The notes below the pieces were generated by a model. That model did not search any database. It saw nothing but the letters and a program-made list of their open reading frames with translations, and was not told the origin of the DNA. 64,000 nt of DNA. It comes from Prorocentrum cordatum. Taxonomy: Eukaryota > Sar > Dinophyceae > Prorocentrales > Prorocentraceae. The stretch is from positions 98,184-162,183 of the forward strand of contig CAUYUJ010005647.1 in NCBI GenBank assembly GCA_963575745.1. The letters are read 5' to 3'. A program made the position numbers and the translations under genes. Positions 42,111 through 53,516 of the stretch are shown one piece after another (position 1 is the first letter of the stretch; every line of letters begins with the position of its first letter).

Positions 42111-42260
42111 CTCATAATCCTTCTCCTTCCCTCTTCCGACGCCTCCTCCTCCTCCTCCTCCTCCTCCTGATCGTCCATAGATCCTTCTCCCTCCTCGCCC
42201 CTCCCTCTCCCTCTCTCCCTCCTGCCCTCCCTCCTCCCCATTCTCCCATTTCCCTCCTGC
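42110..42260. repeat. CTC polypyrimidine tract
   Basis: ccttctcctt, ctcctcctcctcc and ccctccc runs. Confidence 0.8.
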
Positions 42261-42299
42261 ATTCGTTCAACAGCTCTTTGAATAAACAGCCAAAGCCGT

Positions 42300-43186
42300 C
42301 GCTCGCCTGCCTCTGAAACAATATTCATAACTGGTCGGCCTCAGACCGCTGCTCGGCGTGCCCTTCCCCGCCCGCACCACCCACGTCCCTCTACCATTTC
42401 GCGGCGATGTGGAGGACCTTCCACGGGCGGGACAAGGCCGCGCCCTTGGGCCAAGGCAGGTTACCTCGGCGAAAACAGCGAACCTGAGCGGGCTTCTTCT
42501 TACTGCACGGGCCCAAGAAGTGTCTGGGCATTCTTGGAACATCAGGACCCGCACCCGGAGCAATACAGAGCGGGATTCCCCGATGCAGAAACCGTGGCAG
42601 CCCAGAGACGAAGGCTGGGCCCTTGGGCCCCCACTCCTCGGATCAAAGCACCAGCATCTCGGGGAAAACCGGAGCGCCTAGCCGAGTTGGGCGGCCGGAC
42701 TCGGAAACAATTGGCGCGAACCACACATGACCAGAAACGACCATTCCACAATACATGGCGCTGCTTATACAGGGTTCGGTGCACCTCCCTGGCAGGAGGC
42801 CACTGCTCCAAAACAAAAACAACTGCTATACAACCGCGATCCATCAATCTAAACAGTCCTTCACATGTGTAACATCCTGGGGGAGGGGGAACGGCCGCGC
42901 GGCCTCACGACATATGCCGCGAGCCCGAAAATTACCATCTACAACCAATTGTTCAGCCAACAGTCGGTCCCAACGTTCCATGGACTGCTAAGCATTCATT
43001 TACCCTTTGAATGGTGAGCTGCCGGTCTAATCTCTGGATATGGCGCCAATCGCCCGCCTGCTGAAAAGTGCCACTCTGCGCTCTGATACTGAAAGCGCAG
43101 CCAGTGATGAGGGTTCCGCCGTCGGCGCACACATCCACCCCCTCGTCCAACTTACTTGGATCCTGCCAGATGTGCTAAATGGCCTG
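42300..43186. other. no gene recognised; possible RNase H relic of the adjacent LINE
   Basis: On the minus strand about 43150-42955 reads DEGVDVCADGGTLITGCAFS, which faintly resembles the first RNase H strand (TDGS). It lies downstream of the LINE reverse transcriptase fragment, where an RNase H would be expected. The later RNase H motifs are not visible, so this is only a possibility. Confidence 0.25.

Positions 43187-43265
<79 letters not shown>
43187..43265. repeat. 79-base poly-A tract
   Basis: Uninterrupted A on the plus strand. It separates the reverse transcriptase fragment (minus strand, 43270-43950) from the possible RNase H relic. It could be an expanded homopolymer or the tail of a plus-strand retroposed copy, but no target duplication was found. 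Confidence 0.95.
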
Positions 43266-43266
<1 letters not shown>

Positions 43267-43269
43267 ACG

Positions 43270-43950
43270 ATGTTCGGCCCACGTCGCACTTTGGGAAAGC
43301 GCCGAGGCAGTGGACCCGTAAATGCCCTCTCCCGTCGATGGAATCCGTTGTGGGGCACGTGAAATCGAATCGTCAATTCCACCTGCCCCGTCGCATCTGC
43401 GATCGCCCACCACTCGCGGCAGCACCTCCCGAGTGCATCGCTGGCGTCGCGCAGCGGTTCGGCAAACGACTTAAGCAGCCAGCGCGCGTCCACGTCTGCC
43501 CCATCTGACCACGCACCTAACTACTTGGCTGTAAGAGCTCTGAATTTCTTGATTTCTCCAAGCGAATGTCCGTGGATCTCCCCACCATAATAAATCGATG
43601 GTCCCACCGCGCGCGCGAATATTTTGACCCGCTGGGGCTTCCGGAGCGCGCGTTCCCGAAGACGCCGATTGTTTGGCAACCCCATGAATTTTGCTTTCCT
43701 TCTAGATTTCTCGTTAGCACAACATCCCTCAGAAACTCTTACCTTGCATACATAGAAATCTGCAACTCGATTCGCGATGGGGTCCGCGACGGCCCCTGAA
43801 TTTTCCAGGGGGCCCAAGGGGCCTTCTTTCTGGTCCTCGAGCTGTTGGGTGCGACCTTGCCACGTGGATGGGGGGCCCCAGGGCGTCTGTGAACTGGGAG
43901 AAGACGCGCCGTGAGATGTCGTGGATCGATAGCTCAGCGCCTTCAAAAAT
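43270..43950 (-). pseudogene. C-terminal part of a LINE reverse transcriptase
   Basis: On the minus strand, RVKIFARAVGPSIYYGGEIH and GHSLGEIKKFRALTAK (43521-43640) fit the region after the palm of non-LTR reverse transcriptases (usually fxxGvxPxxlYGxExxGxsxxel). The sequence continues after one stop with DARWLLKSFAEPLRDASDAL toward 43400. The catalytic motifs are not present; about 900 bases separate this piece from the EEP fragment, too few for a full RT. The element has therefore lost most of its palm. Confidence 0.65.
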
Positions 43951-44849
43951 AATGCGCGTCACGAGCTGAAGGCGACCGTCGAACAGCCAGCTAAAATTCT
44001 TCGCCGAGGGCAGATTCGGGCTTTTGGCGCCCCCCCGCCCCTTGGGCCAGATTTCGCGTCGTTCCTGAGAACGGGCCGCGAAGGAGGCGGCGCGGTCTCC
44101 AGCTGGGTGCCCCAGATGTCCTCGGTGAACCCGGTGACATTGTTGGCGCAATGTGCTCGTCTTCCTCCCCCAACTACTAAGTCATCCCCGCGCCGCTCCC
44201 CCCGCCTGCCGTCGATCCTCTTCCTCTCCTTTGCGATGTAAGTACGATGCGTATCTTACAAGACAGGTGGCCGCGCATCTGCTGCCGCGAGGAAGCGCGG
44301 CTGGCTCTCCTTGCAGAATGATAGGGCGCCGATCTCACGGGCGCGCGAATGCCAGAACTCGCTGCGCGTCCTCCACGGGGCCCTGAACGGCTCCCCTCGA
44401 AATTGCAAGCTAAACGCACGCGCGGCAGGGCCCCGAAGTTCCCATGGGCAACCGGGCTCCTCAACTCCATCACCCCCCTGATCATCCACGTCAGGCATCT
44501 ACCCTCGCTGGGCAGCTGGCTCCGCGAGGCGATCCGAAATTATGACAGCCGCTCTGGCTCAAATTGAAATCTCTAGCCTCCTTCGACGCCGGCAGCATGA
44601 AGCTTGAAACTTGGCCTTGGGCTCGCCCCGCGCCCTGGCTGCCGAGCTGGGCGGAGGCGGTCGAGCGCGTCCTGGAGAATGGCCCCCTCGCTTCACCACT
44701 GGGGGCCCTGCCCGCCTCATCCTGGCCGACGTCGACAGTCCTCGAACAAGCTTGCAATTTCCGAGGCCCGGCCATCGTAGTCGGGCGTTTCGGGTTGCGG
44801 CCCCGCGGGGCGCTATCCTGGAATACGTTCGCACTGCTTGAACATTTGG
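43951..44849 (-). pseudogene. LINE remnant between EEP and reverse transcriptase
   Basis: The style is protein-like on the minus strand (FRGEPFRAPWRTRSEFWHSR, REIGALSF), with frameshifts and stops, as in the linker between EEP and RT. No catalytic motif is recognised. Confidence 0.4.
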
Positions 44850-45340
44850 GCCCGGGCGTCCCGGGCGGCAACGCTCAGGGGCATCTGCGCCGGCACGCGC
44901 GGCGGCGCGCTCGCCCCTTCGTCGACCGAGAGGCTTTGGAAACTGCAGGCGGGCGGCGAGTCTACTAGGGCGTAGTCTGTCGCGGCGCGCGCGCCCCCAA
45001 TGATGCGCGCGGGGGCGTCTGGCGCGAAGATCTGGGCCCTGCACTTGTCTGGCCCGAGAGCCCGCGCCGCGCCTCAGGGCCCGCGCTGAAGTTGCCGCCC
45101 GCGACGAAGGGGGCCCCCGCGTTCGAGGCGCGGGCCCCGACGGCCCTGGATAACAGCGCGCCGGCGCGTCCAGCGCGGGTGCGATCCACCCAATAATTGC
45201 TACGCAGACTGACAATCCCAAAACTCCGCGCCCTCGGGAAAGCGAGGGGCATCGCCCCGAGAGCTCCTGCGCTCTTAGGCGCAAGCGACTGCCTACAATC
45301 CGCCGACCCCCTGGGGATTCGGCGCGCGAGATGCCCCCCC
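44850..45340 (-). pseudogene. EEP endonuclease fragment of the minus-strand LINE
   Basis: GAPFVAGGNFSAGPEA (45070-45115) corresponds to the GDFN motif of EEP nucleases, with Asn-Phe kept and the Asp lost or changed. After one frame change, ATDYALVDSPPACSFQSLSV followed by PPRVPAQ (about 44880-44985) corresponds to the IDY strand and the following pro-rich segment. SNYWVDRTRAG lies upstream. The Asp change and the shifts show decay. It follows the ORF1-like piece of the same strand at 46.7-47.7 kb. Confidence 0.6.
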
Positions 45341-45469
45341 CTCCCCAAGCCCCTCCTCCCTGAGCCCGGTCTGGTCGATTTGGGCGGGGGGGGGGGGGGG
45401 CGTCCGGCCAAAGCTCGCCGGGGGGGTCCGGCCTTTCCCGGACTCTTTCTGGAAGTCCACGGCAGCTTC

Positions 45470-46130
45470 TGGGGCCGCCCAAGAAGCCCCCAAAACGGTC
45501 CAAGAGGGCCCCGGGACGCCGAAAGATCGCTCGGAGACGCCTAACTTGGGCCGAAAGATCTTTCCAAGACGCCCAGTACGGGCCGAAAACGGCCCAAGGG
45601 GCCGCCAAGACGTTTCAAGAGGCCTCCCAGGAGGCGTTCAAGAAGCCAAAATCGTCAAATTCCGTGAAGAAAACGCGCGTTTCTAGCGCATGTGATTTTT
45701 CCGCCTGCACAGCGCGGAAGCCCTTCCAAGATGCCTCCAAGACCGCCCCGAGACGGCCCCGCGGGCCCCCGGCGCGGCACAAGAGGCGCCCAAAACGACC
45801 CAAAAGGGCACCAGGACTGCCCCGAGAAGGGCCGAAAGGGCGACCGCGAAACGAACGCTCCAGCGGCCCGCCCCTAAAGCCCCCAGGCGGCCACAAGAGG
45901 CTTCAGAGAAGCGCCCGCACGCCCCCAAAAGGCACTCAAGAGGCCCCACGAGGCTCCCCAGAGGCCCCCGAGAGGCCCCAAGGGGCCCCGAGAGGCTCCC
46001 CAATCGGTTTCGATACAATGGTTCGACCTTCGCAGCGCGGAAGACCCTCCGAGACGCCAGCGGGCACTCCGAACCTTCGGCTCCAAGACGCCCCCGACGT
46101 GCCCCGGGGGGCCCCAGGAAGCCCATGAGA
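45470..46130. repeat. CCAAGAGGCCCC degenerate minisatellite block, copy 3
   Basis: The same ccaagacg/ccaagagg/ccccgaga motifs as at 17.4-19.1 kb, with an AT-richer core at about 45640-45715. It lies between the ORF1-like and EEP parts of the minus-strand LINE and probably inserted there. Confidence 0.75.
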
Positions 46131-46186
46131 AAACGCAGGGGTCGGCGGCGTGGCGTAAGCCCACGAATCTAACTGACGGCGAACTA

Positions 46187-46623
46187 AAAGCCCCCCCCCC
46201 CCTCCCCTCCGCGAGCTACGACCGCGCGAGGTGGCTAAACGTGGGTGCCAATAGCTAGCCCGCCCTTGGAGACTGCTCGCGCGCTGCATATAACTATGGG
46301 GTGCGCGGGGCCGGGGGCCCATGCTTCTGGGCGAAGACCACTTCTATGTCTCGGGGCACCCCCTCCAAACAGTTCCCGGCAGCGCCCCGAGAAGACTCAT
46401 GACAACTGCAAATTTGGAGCTGCTACCCTCTCGTCGGGCGCGTCGGCGGAGCCGCCTTGCCCGGCGCTGCAGCGGCTGCAGGCGCCCCTGCCGCCTCGAT
46501 TCCTGGCTTGATCGTCGGGGGGCGCGACCTGGCCCGCGCATCCCCTTGCTGAGCCTCCTCCTTTCTGCCTGCCGCAGGCCGCGGCGCTGGCGCTGATCGG
46601 GGGGGCGTCTAGGGCGCGCTGCT

Positions 46624-46658
<35 letters not shown>

Positions 46659-46720
46659 TGGCGCCCGCTGCTCGCTGGCGCCGCCCTCGCCCATGGGCGC
46701 CTGCGCCTCGGCGGCGAGGA
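46187..46720. other. no gene; C8-10 and 29-base poly-G runs
   Basis: A pure G run is at about 46626-46654. Otherwise GC-rich sequence without supported features. Confidence 0.5.
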
Positions 46721-46729
46721 TGGAGGGTG

Positions 46730-47690
46730 AGCGGGTCGTAAAGCGCAGTGAAATCGTTCTGCCTGGCTAGGGCCACCAAGGCGCTGGCCATCCTGGCCGC
46801 GGTTGCCGCCAAGTTGTCAGCGGGAATCTCACCGCGATAAGGCTGAGCTGTAGCCGCCTTCGCAGGAACTTCAACGATGGGGTGGGTTCCGTCGGCCCCC
46901 TTGTCAGCCTCGATATTGGCCTTCGCCTCTTGAATGACCTCCTCCTGCTCGCGGGCGAGGGCTTCCTGCTGCTCCAGATGGGCGCGCGCGCTGACCACCT
47001 GAAGCTGGCGGAGCTTGAACTGCTCCTCGTGGCGCTCGGGCTGCTTCTGATGCTTGATACGTCAATCTGCTGCCGCTTGCACGCGGGCACTGGTCGGCTT
47101 GGCCGCCGCGCGGTCGGGGCGGAGGGCTTGCGACGAGGACTCGGGGGTCTTCTTAGCTGTCTCCCTTCTGTCTCCGAGTTTCGACATGATTCTTAAGGGC
47201 CTGCTTGCAGGTCTGGATCTGCTGGCCCGAGATGTTGAGCCGCGTCGCAAATGGTGGTGCGCCCACTCCTGGCTGGGATCCAGCCGCGCCAGGTGCTGCG
47301 GCCGCTGCTGGTGCTGCATCTGCCGCTGCCGGCGGTGCCGGTGGCAGGCCTGCATCAAGCCCTGGAGGCACGTCCACTGCACTGTTCGCAGAGTTTGGGA
47401 CACACCCCCGGCCAGCTGTCTCGCATCGCTGCTTGCACAAATCCCTCGTCGTTGCTCAGGAAGTAGGCAGCGCATTTTCGGCGCCACTTGCGCATTCGCG
47501 TGAACCTATCAGAAGCTTCTGCGCGGAAAGCGCGTGCTCCTCTACATCGCCGCTCCGAGAAGTATTTGAATTTTCTGAGTTGGGCCCGATGGCATTGTGT
47601 GCTCGCCAACGTTGCACCCCTCTTGGCAGCGGCCCCGACGGGGTTGAGGGACACGATGCGTTGAACCCCCCTCCCCCCGTAAAGGCCTAG
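46730..47690 (-). pseudogene. ORF1-like protein of the minus-strand LINE
   Basis: The minus strand reads, in pieces: a Cys-containing start, an Ala/Pro-rich part (PPGLDAGLPPAPPAAADAAP), LNISGQQIQTCKQALKNHVE and, after shifts, a helical region ending RAHLEQQEALAREQEEVIQE and AKANIEADKG (about 46900-47000), then NLAATAARMASALVALARQ. Charged heptad-like helices suggest a coiled coil, as in LINE ORF1 RNA-binding proteins. At least two frameshifts are present. Its place upstream (on this strand) of the EEP fragment supports the reading, but no RRM or CCHC knuckle is clear. Confidence 0.5.
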
Positions 47691-47869
47691 CAAGATAGCC
47701 CTGTTGCGTGGTCTCGGAGGGATCCTTGGTGAGTCGTTCCCTTCTTAATCATACAATTGTACTCAAACCAACCATAAATCCCACCCATGAACAATTGGGT
47801 CTGGATAAATCCCACGGTGGGACCCAATCCCGCCAATGTATGACGTGTTCGGGTCGTCTTAAGGTCATA

Positions 47870-48180
47870 TTGCAATCATCTCCAGGTCATCCTAAGATCA
47901 TGGTGTTGTACTCTGGGGATGCTCCGGCCACCTCGGGGTCGCTCTGGGGCCACCGCGCCTGGTCTCCAGGGCATCGTTCACATCTTGGGCCATTTTGGAT
48001 TCGTCCCCAAGCCATTTCGACGCTGCGTCTGGATCCTGCAGGGGCCACGGGGTTTTCTTGGGGTCGCCCCGAGGTCATGTTCGAGCCCGTCTGAGGCCGT
48101 CGTGGAACCATCTTGGGGCCATGGGGCCGTCCAAGCGTCCTGTCTGGGTCGTCTGGAAGTCTTCCGTGATTCCAAAGAAA
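47870..48180. repeat. degenerate CTTGGGGCC-type minisatellite
   Basis: Many tcttgggg, ccatcttggggcc, gtcgtctgg and ctccagggc motifs spaced about 12-20 bases. This resembles the reverse orientation of the CCAAGAGGCCCC family. The following 48.2-49.1 kb has no recognised gene; a minus-strand frame at 49220-48978 (80 codons, HLALYTRWVQDELHYEYS) has natural composition but no family. Confidence 0.5.
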
Positions 48181-49089
48181 TTTTCGGTACGCCTAAATCG
48201 TGCTATGGCCTCGGCTTGAAACGGGTGTTGTGGTGTAGCGAAGAACGATCCCGACATAGCAGAAGCCAGAAATTCCACGCTCCGCCGATGTGGATCCGTA
48301 CTTCTACCACCCAGCTCGTGGCAGAGCAGTTCGGAACACGTGCGCCCCTATCTGAGTGGACAAGGAAACCACAACTGCCAAGCAATTCCCCCTAAGACCT
48401 TCTTGTGACATCCACACAAAAAACAACGGTTCAATTGAGCTCGCGATTGCGCCAAATAATGGGACACGCCACACCTGTAGAGAAAATCATCGCTGATCAC
48501 ACGAGCATGACACATTACCGCAAATGCCGTCAAGATCTGTTTCGCGGCTGTTTCACTCAGAGGTAACAGGCCTAACTATTGCGATGCGCTGCGCTGACTG
48601 GTTATCCACTACGAATGCAACGCGACGCTCATGGTCGTCCCATTCCAGATGATGGATGTCCCGCGTCTGCCAAAAGGTATTGGCCTGGGCAATCATCCGG
48701 CTTGTGAGCACTACGAGTCATTCTCAGTCCGCGGTGGTAAGCAAGGGTCGGAGACGCTGGCCGCGCGCACAAGTGGTTCGGGTAAGCCCCACGTTTGGCA
48801 CATAGCACTGGTGAAGAACTCCAAGCCCGCACGCCATACCTGGAATGAAGGGCAAGCGCCACGTGCTTGCCGCATCGCGAGCCGTGCACTTCGCAGAACA
48901 TATCTTCCCGTCTGGCAAGACGGCTGCGGACACGCTGAGCCGCGTAGCGGACGCGCCGCCACTTTCAAAATAATCTGTCATTTGTCCACCGCTCTCCGAT
49001 AATACAGGTCCGCGGCGCGTTGAAGTGCTTCACGAGTGCTGTCCGGATTGTGTCTTTCTCGCCGCGTACCTTGCAAGACCGCTCCCAGA

Positions 49090-49375
49090 ACACGATGCTG
49101 TAGCATGCGGACCCTGTATTTGCGAAACCAGGTGACAATCAAAGCTGATGTCTGGGCGCTGTACTCATAATGAAGTTCGTCCTGGACCCAACGCGTGTAC
49201 AGTGCAAGATGTGTGCTCATGGGGGCCTGCTACTAGCACGCATTTTGCGCGGTACACGCATCGAGTCCAGGACAAACGTCACGATGATGTAGCATGCGGA
49301 CTCCGTATTTGCGAACCCATGTGACAAGCAACAAGTGATATCCGGGTGCTGTACTGCATACAACCCTCGCCAGGC
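49090..49375. repeat. tandem duplication, offset about 188 bp
   Basis: acgatgctgtagcatgcgga and ctgtatttgcgaaac at 49090-49125 recur at about 49280-49312. Tgatgtctgggcgctgtact near 49145 recurs as tgatatccgggtgctgtact near 49335. Confidence 0.75.
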
Positions 49376-49424
49376 CGTCGCCACAACTTTCGAATCTCAC
49401 CTAATCAATGCGAGCCCTGAGCCT

Positions 49425-50240
49425 CCACCACCTCCTGCTCCTCCTTTGTTTTTATGTTCGTCAGCCTCCTCTTCCGCCTCCTCCTCCTTCTCCTCCTCCC
49501 TCTCCTCCTCCTCCTCCTCCTCCTCCTCCTCCTCCTCCTCCTCCTCCTCCTCCTCCTCCTCCTCCTCCTCCTCCTCCCCTCTTCTGTCATCGCCCTCTGC
49601 CTCCGCCATTCCCTGTCCCCCCTTCTCCTCCTCCTCCTCCTCCTCCTCCTCCTCCTCATCCTCCTCCTACAACGACCCCGCCACCCCTCCTCCTACAACG
49701 ACCCCGCCCCCCCTTCTCCTTCTCCATCCTCTTCCGCCTCCGCCATCTCCTGCCCACCCCCCTTCCTCCTATAGCGACCCCGCCGTCCCCCCTTCCCTTC
49801 CCTCCCGCCCCAATTTCGCGCTGCCTGCCGCACCCCGTGCCTTCCCCTCCCCCCCTCCCCCTCGCGTCTCCGCCGCAACCTCGTCCTGCCAACAAGCCCC
49901 CCTGCGTCCTTTCCCCATCCGTCTCTTCCCTCCCCGCACCCCCCCCCCCGCTCCCTCCACCTCCCCCCCCTTCCTCTCCCATCCGCTCCACTCTCCCCCC
50001 GCACCCTCCACCTTTCCTCATCTCCTATCCTCTTCTCCACTCCCCCTCCTCTCCACCCCCGTCCTCCGCCCCCGTTTTCTTCTTCCACTCTCCTCCCGCT
50101 CCCTTTACCGTTCCCCATCTCCTGTCCTCTTCTCCACTCCCCCTCCTCTCCACTCCCCTCCTCCGCCCCCTTCTTCTTCTTCTTGGTCTGGTCCACCCGC
50201 TCCCTCCAACCTCCCCCGTCGCCTCCCTGCTCCTTTCCAC
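49425..50240. repeat. long CTC/CCT polypyrimidine block
   Basis: About 800 bases of almost pure pyrimidine on the plus strand: (ctc)n at 49480-49670, then irregular ccctcc/ccccc text. Pro/Ser/Leu frames on plus and Glu/Gly/Arg frames on minus are compositional. Confidence 0.9.
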
Positions 50241-50469
50241 TCCAGCTCCCCTCCGCTGCTGCAAAGGTGCTGCGAGACGGGTGGGGCAAGGACACCGCAG
50301 CAGACGACGGAGGTGTGATGCGCGAAACAACTGAATGCTGCAAGATTGCCTCTTCGACTTCCTTGTTTTCCTCCTTCTCCGTGTCCTTCTCTAACTTCCG
50401 CTTCACCGCTTCGGGGTCTACGAGCGGCATCAGCAGAATGGCCATGCACAGAAGACGGCATCGTGAATG

Positions 50470-50885
50470 ACGAGCGGGGGGGAGCGGGGAGCTACGTGGA
50501 ACAACTCTGTGCACGAATGCGACACAAAACAACAACCGCGTATCATCCCTCACCCTGTTTTGCTGTTTTTCCGCCCCTCCCTCTCATTGTCATTCACGTC
50601 CCTACTCCCTGCGCCTCCTTGGGAACGACATTCATGCATGTGCGAAATGGCGCCCATGCTCGCAACAATGTGCATCGGAAGTGCAATCCCGCACCGCATG
50701 GGCAGACAGAGCGGGGGGGCATCGCCCACAAACATAGAACTGCATACTGTGCATGTGGGGCCACTCACATAATGCTACCAACACCGAAAATCATATCACA
50801 TCAAATTCGGTGCCCAATTCGTCATTCCGAACCGTGCGCGCCCAGACGACCGCCACCGAGATGTCAATACATCCTTCGTACCCCT
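50470..50885. other. no gene recognised
   Basis: Mixed sequence between the polypyrimidine block and the 86-bp satellite. Confidence 0.4.
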
Positions 50886-53240
50886 GGCCCGTGGCGCTCT
50901 CTTAGGGAGCATAACCGACTGCTTGAAACAAGCCTGTCTCAACCAGACATGTCCTGAAAACAACCCGTGCACACCACATAATGGCTCTTATGAAACAACG
51001 CCGACTGATCGAAACAAGCCTGTCTCAGTCAAACGTGTCCTGAAAACAGCTCGTGCAAACCACATAGTGGACCTTAGGGAACCAAAGCCGACTGATTGAG
51101 ACAAGCCTGTCTTAGCCATGTATGTCCTAAGAACAGCTCGTGCAAACCACATGATGGCTCTCAGGAAAAAAACGACTGATCGAACCAAGCCTGTCTCAGT
51201 CAGGCATGTCCTGAAAACAGCTCGTGTAAACCACATAATGGCTCTCAGGACATATAACCAACTCAACGTAACAATCCTGCCGCAGCCAGAAATGTCCTGA
51301 GAACAGCTCGTGAAAACCACAGGGTGGCACTCGGGAACACAACCGACTGATCGAAACAAGCCTGTCTCAGCCATACATGTCCTGAACTCAAAGCAGCTCG
51401 TGCGAACCACATACTGGTTCTGAGAAAGCACTACAAACTGATCGAAACAAGCCTGTCTCAGCCAGAAATGTCCTGAAAGCAGCTCGTGCAAATCACAGAA
51501 CGGATCTGAGCAAACAACACAAACTGATCGAAACAAGCCTGTCTCAACCAGACATGTCCTGAGAGCAACTCGTGAAAACGATAGAGTGGCTCTCAAAGAA
51601 CAAAGGCGACGGATCGAAACAAGCCTGTCTCAGTCATACATGTTCTGAAAGCAGCTCGTGCAAACCACAGAGTGGCTCTCAGGAAACAAAACCGACTGGT
51701 CGAAACAAGCCTGTCTCAGTCAGACATGTCCTGAAAACAGCTCGTGCAAGCCGGAGAGTGGTTCTGACGAAACAACACAAACTGATCAAAACAAGCCTGT
51801 CTTAGCCAGAAGTGTCCTGAAAAGCAGCTCGTGTAAACCACATATTGGCTCTGAGGAGACAACACAAACTGATCGAAGCAAACCTGTCTCAGCTAGACAT
51901 GTCCTGATAACAGCTCGTGCAAACCACATAATGGCTCTCAAACAACAGAGGCGACTGTTCGAAACAAGCCTGTCTCAGCCAAAAGTGTCCTGAAACCAGC
52001 TCGTGCAAACCACATAATGGCTCGCAGAAAACCCAGCCGGGTGATCGAAAAAAACTTGTCTCAACCAGAAATGTCATGAAGGCAACTCGTACAAACCACA
52101 TAGTGGCCCGTGGGGAACCAAGGCCGCCTGATTGAGACAAGCCTGTCTGATCAACCTATGTCCTAAGAGCAGCTCGTGCAAACCACATGATGGCTCTTAG
52201 GAAACCAACGCCGACTTATCGAAACAAGCGTGTCTCAGCCAGAAATGTCCTGAAAACAACTCGTGCAAACCACGAGGTGGCTGTCAGGAAACAAAACCGA
52301 CTGATCGAGACAAGCCTGTCTCAGCCATGTCCTGATAACAACTCGTGCAAACCACGAGTTGGCTGTCAGGAAACAAAACCAACTGATCGAGACAAGCCTG
52401 TCTCAGCCATGTCCTGAAAACAACCCGAGCAAACCACATAATGGCTCTCAAGAAGCAAGCCCGACTGATCGAAACAAACCTGTCACAACCGTGAATATCC
52501 TGATAGCAGCTCGGGCAAGCCGGAAAGTGGCCTTGACGAAACAACGCAAATTCATCGAAATCAACCTGTCTCAGCCGAAAATGTCCTGAAAGCAGGTCGT
52601 GCAAACCACAAAATGGCTCTGAGGAGACGACACAAACTGATCGAACTAAACCTGTCTCAGCCAGAAACGTCCTGATAACAGCTCGTGAAAACCACAGAAT
52701 GGCTCTCAAAAAACAAAGGCGACTGATCGAAACAAGCCTGTCTCAGCCATAAATGTCCCGAAAACAGCCCGTGCAGGCCACGAGAATGACTCTCAGGAAA
52801 CCAAGCCGACTGATCGAAACAAGTCTGTTTCAGCCACGTATGTCCTAAAAACAGCTCGTGCAAGCCACAGGATGGCTCTTAGAAGAAAAAACAACTGATC
52901 GAAACAAGCCTGTCTCAGCCAGACATGTCCTGAAAGCAGCTCGTGCAAACCACATAATGTCTCTCAGGAAACATGACCAACTGAACGTAACAAGCCTGCC
53001 GCAGCCAAAAATGTCCTGAAAACAGCTCGTGCAAACCACAGAGTGGCTCTCAGGAAACCAAACCGACTGATCGAAACAAACTTGTCTCAGCCAGAAGTGT
53101 CCTGAAAGCACCTCGTGCAAACCAGAGAATGGTCTTTAGGAAACAAGGCCGACTGATCGAAACGAACATGTCTCAGCTAAACGTGTCCTGAGAACAGCTC
53201 GGGCAGTCCACAGAGGGTTCTCAGCACATCCTTTGGTGGG
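50885..53240. repeat. 86-bp satellite array, about 27 units
   Basis: Unit text: gactgatcgaaacaagcctg, tctcagccagacatgtcctg, aaaacagctcgtgcaaacca, cataatggctctcaggaaac. The anchor atgtcctga recurs at spacings of 81-93, mostly 84-88. Units differ by about 10-20 percent with no clear higher order. Each unit has a small inverted repeat, gagaca-agcc-tgtctc (exact in some units), and another, tcctga...tcagga. There are no spacers, so this is not a CRISPR. The last units merge into text like 26.0-26.1 kb. Confidence 0.95.
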
Positions 53241-53371
53241 CTTCTGGGCAAGGCAAGACGCTTGGCCACTGCTTCCAGGGGGGAGATCGACCGCGCGCCG
53301 TATGCTTGCATTGGGTCCCGCGCGGGATGTTTCGCGCTGGGCTGCGCCTTCCTTTCCTTAGAGGGGCCCAG

Positions 53372-53516
53372 GGACACACAAATAAATACACACAAGTCCC
53401 AGCATTCCCTATATTTTCTTACATTTATTCGATGTTCCCCCCGCCTCCCATATTTTCCCGCCTTGTCCTGGGACTCGACGATTCCTTGTGTCTGTGTTTT
53501 TCCCCCTTCTGATCCT
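53372..53516. mobile_element. ACACA / CCCATATTTTCCC repeat element, copy 4
   Basis: ggacacacaaataaatacac at one end, ccctatattttcttacattt and tcccatattttcccgcct in the core, then gactcgacgattccttgtgt and ctgtgtttttcccccttctg. The same order of neighbours (satellite-like text, then element) is seen at 26.0-26.5 kb. Confidence 0.7.

Noticed and set aside
44559-45608. 349-codon minus-strand open frame
   Set aside because: It is one phase of GC-rich DNA. The EEP-like motifs lie in the other minus-strand phases, and this frame is mostly Arg/Pro/Ala without motifs.
47985-48000. Dinoflagellate spliced-leader-like ggccattttgg
   Set aside because: Only a few bases agree (the text continues attcgtcc) and it sits inside a degenerate minisatellite.
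48978-49220. 80-codon minus-strand frame as a gene
   Set aside because: Composition is plausible, but there is no recognised family, it partly overlaps a tandem duplication, and there is no supporting context.
50885-53240. CRISPR-like regular array
   Set aside because: Repeats are contiguous 86-bp satellite units with no unique spacers, and the setting is eukaryotic.
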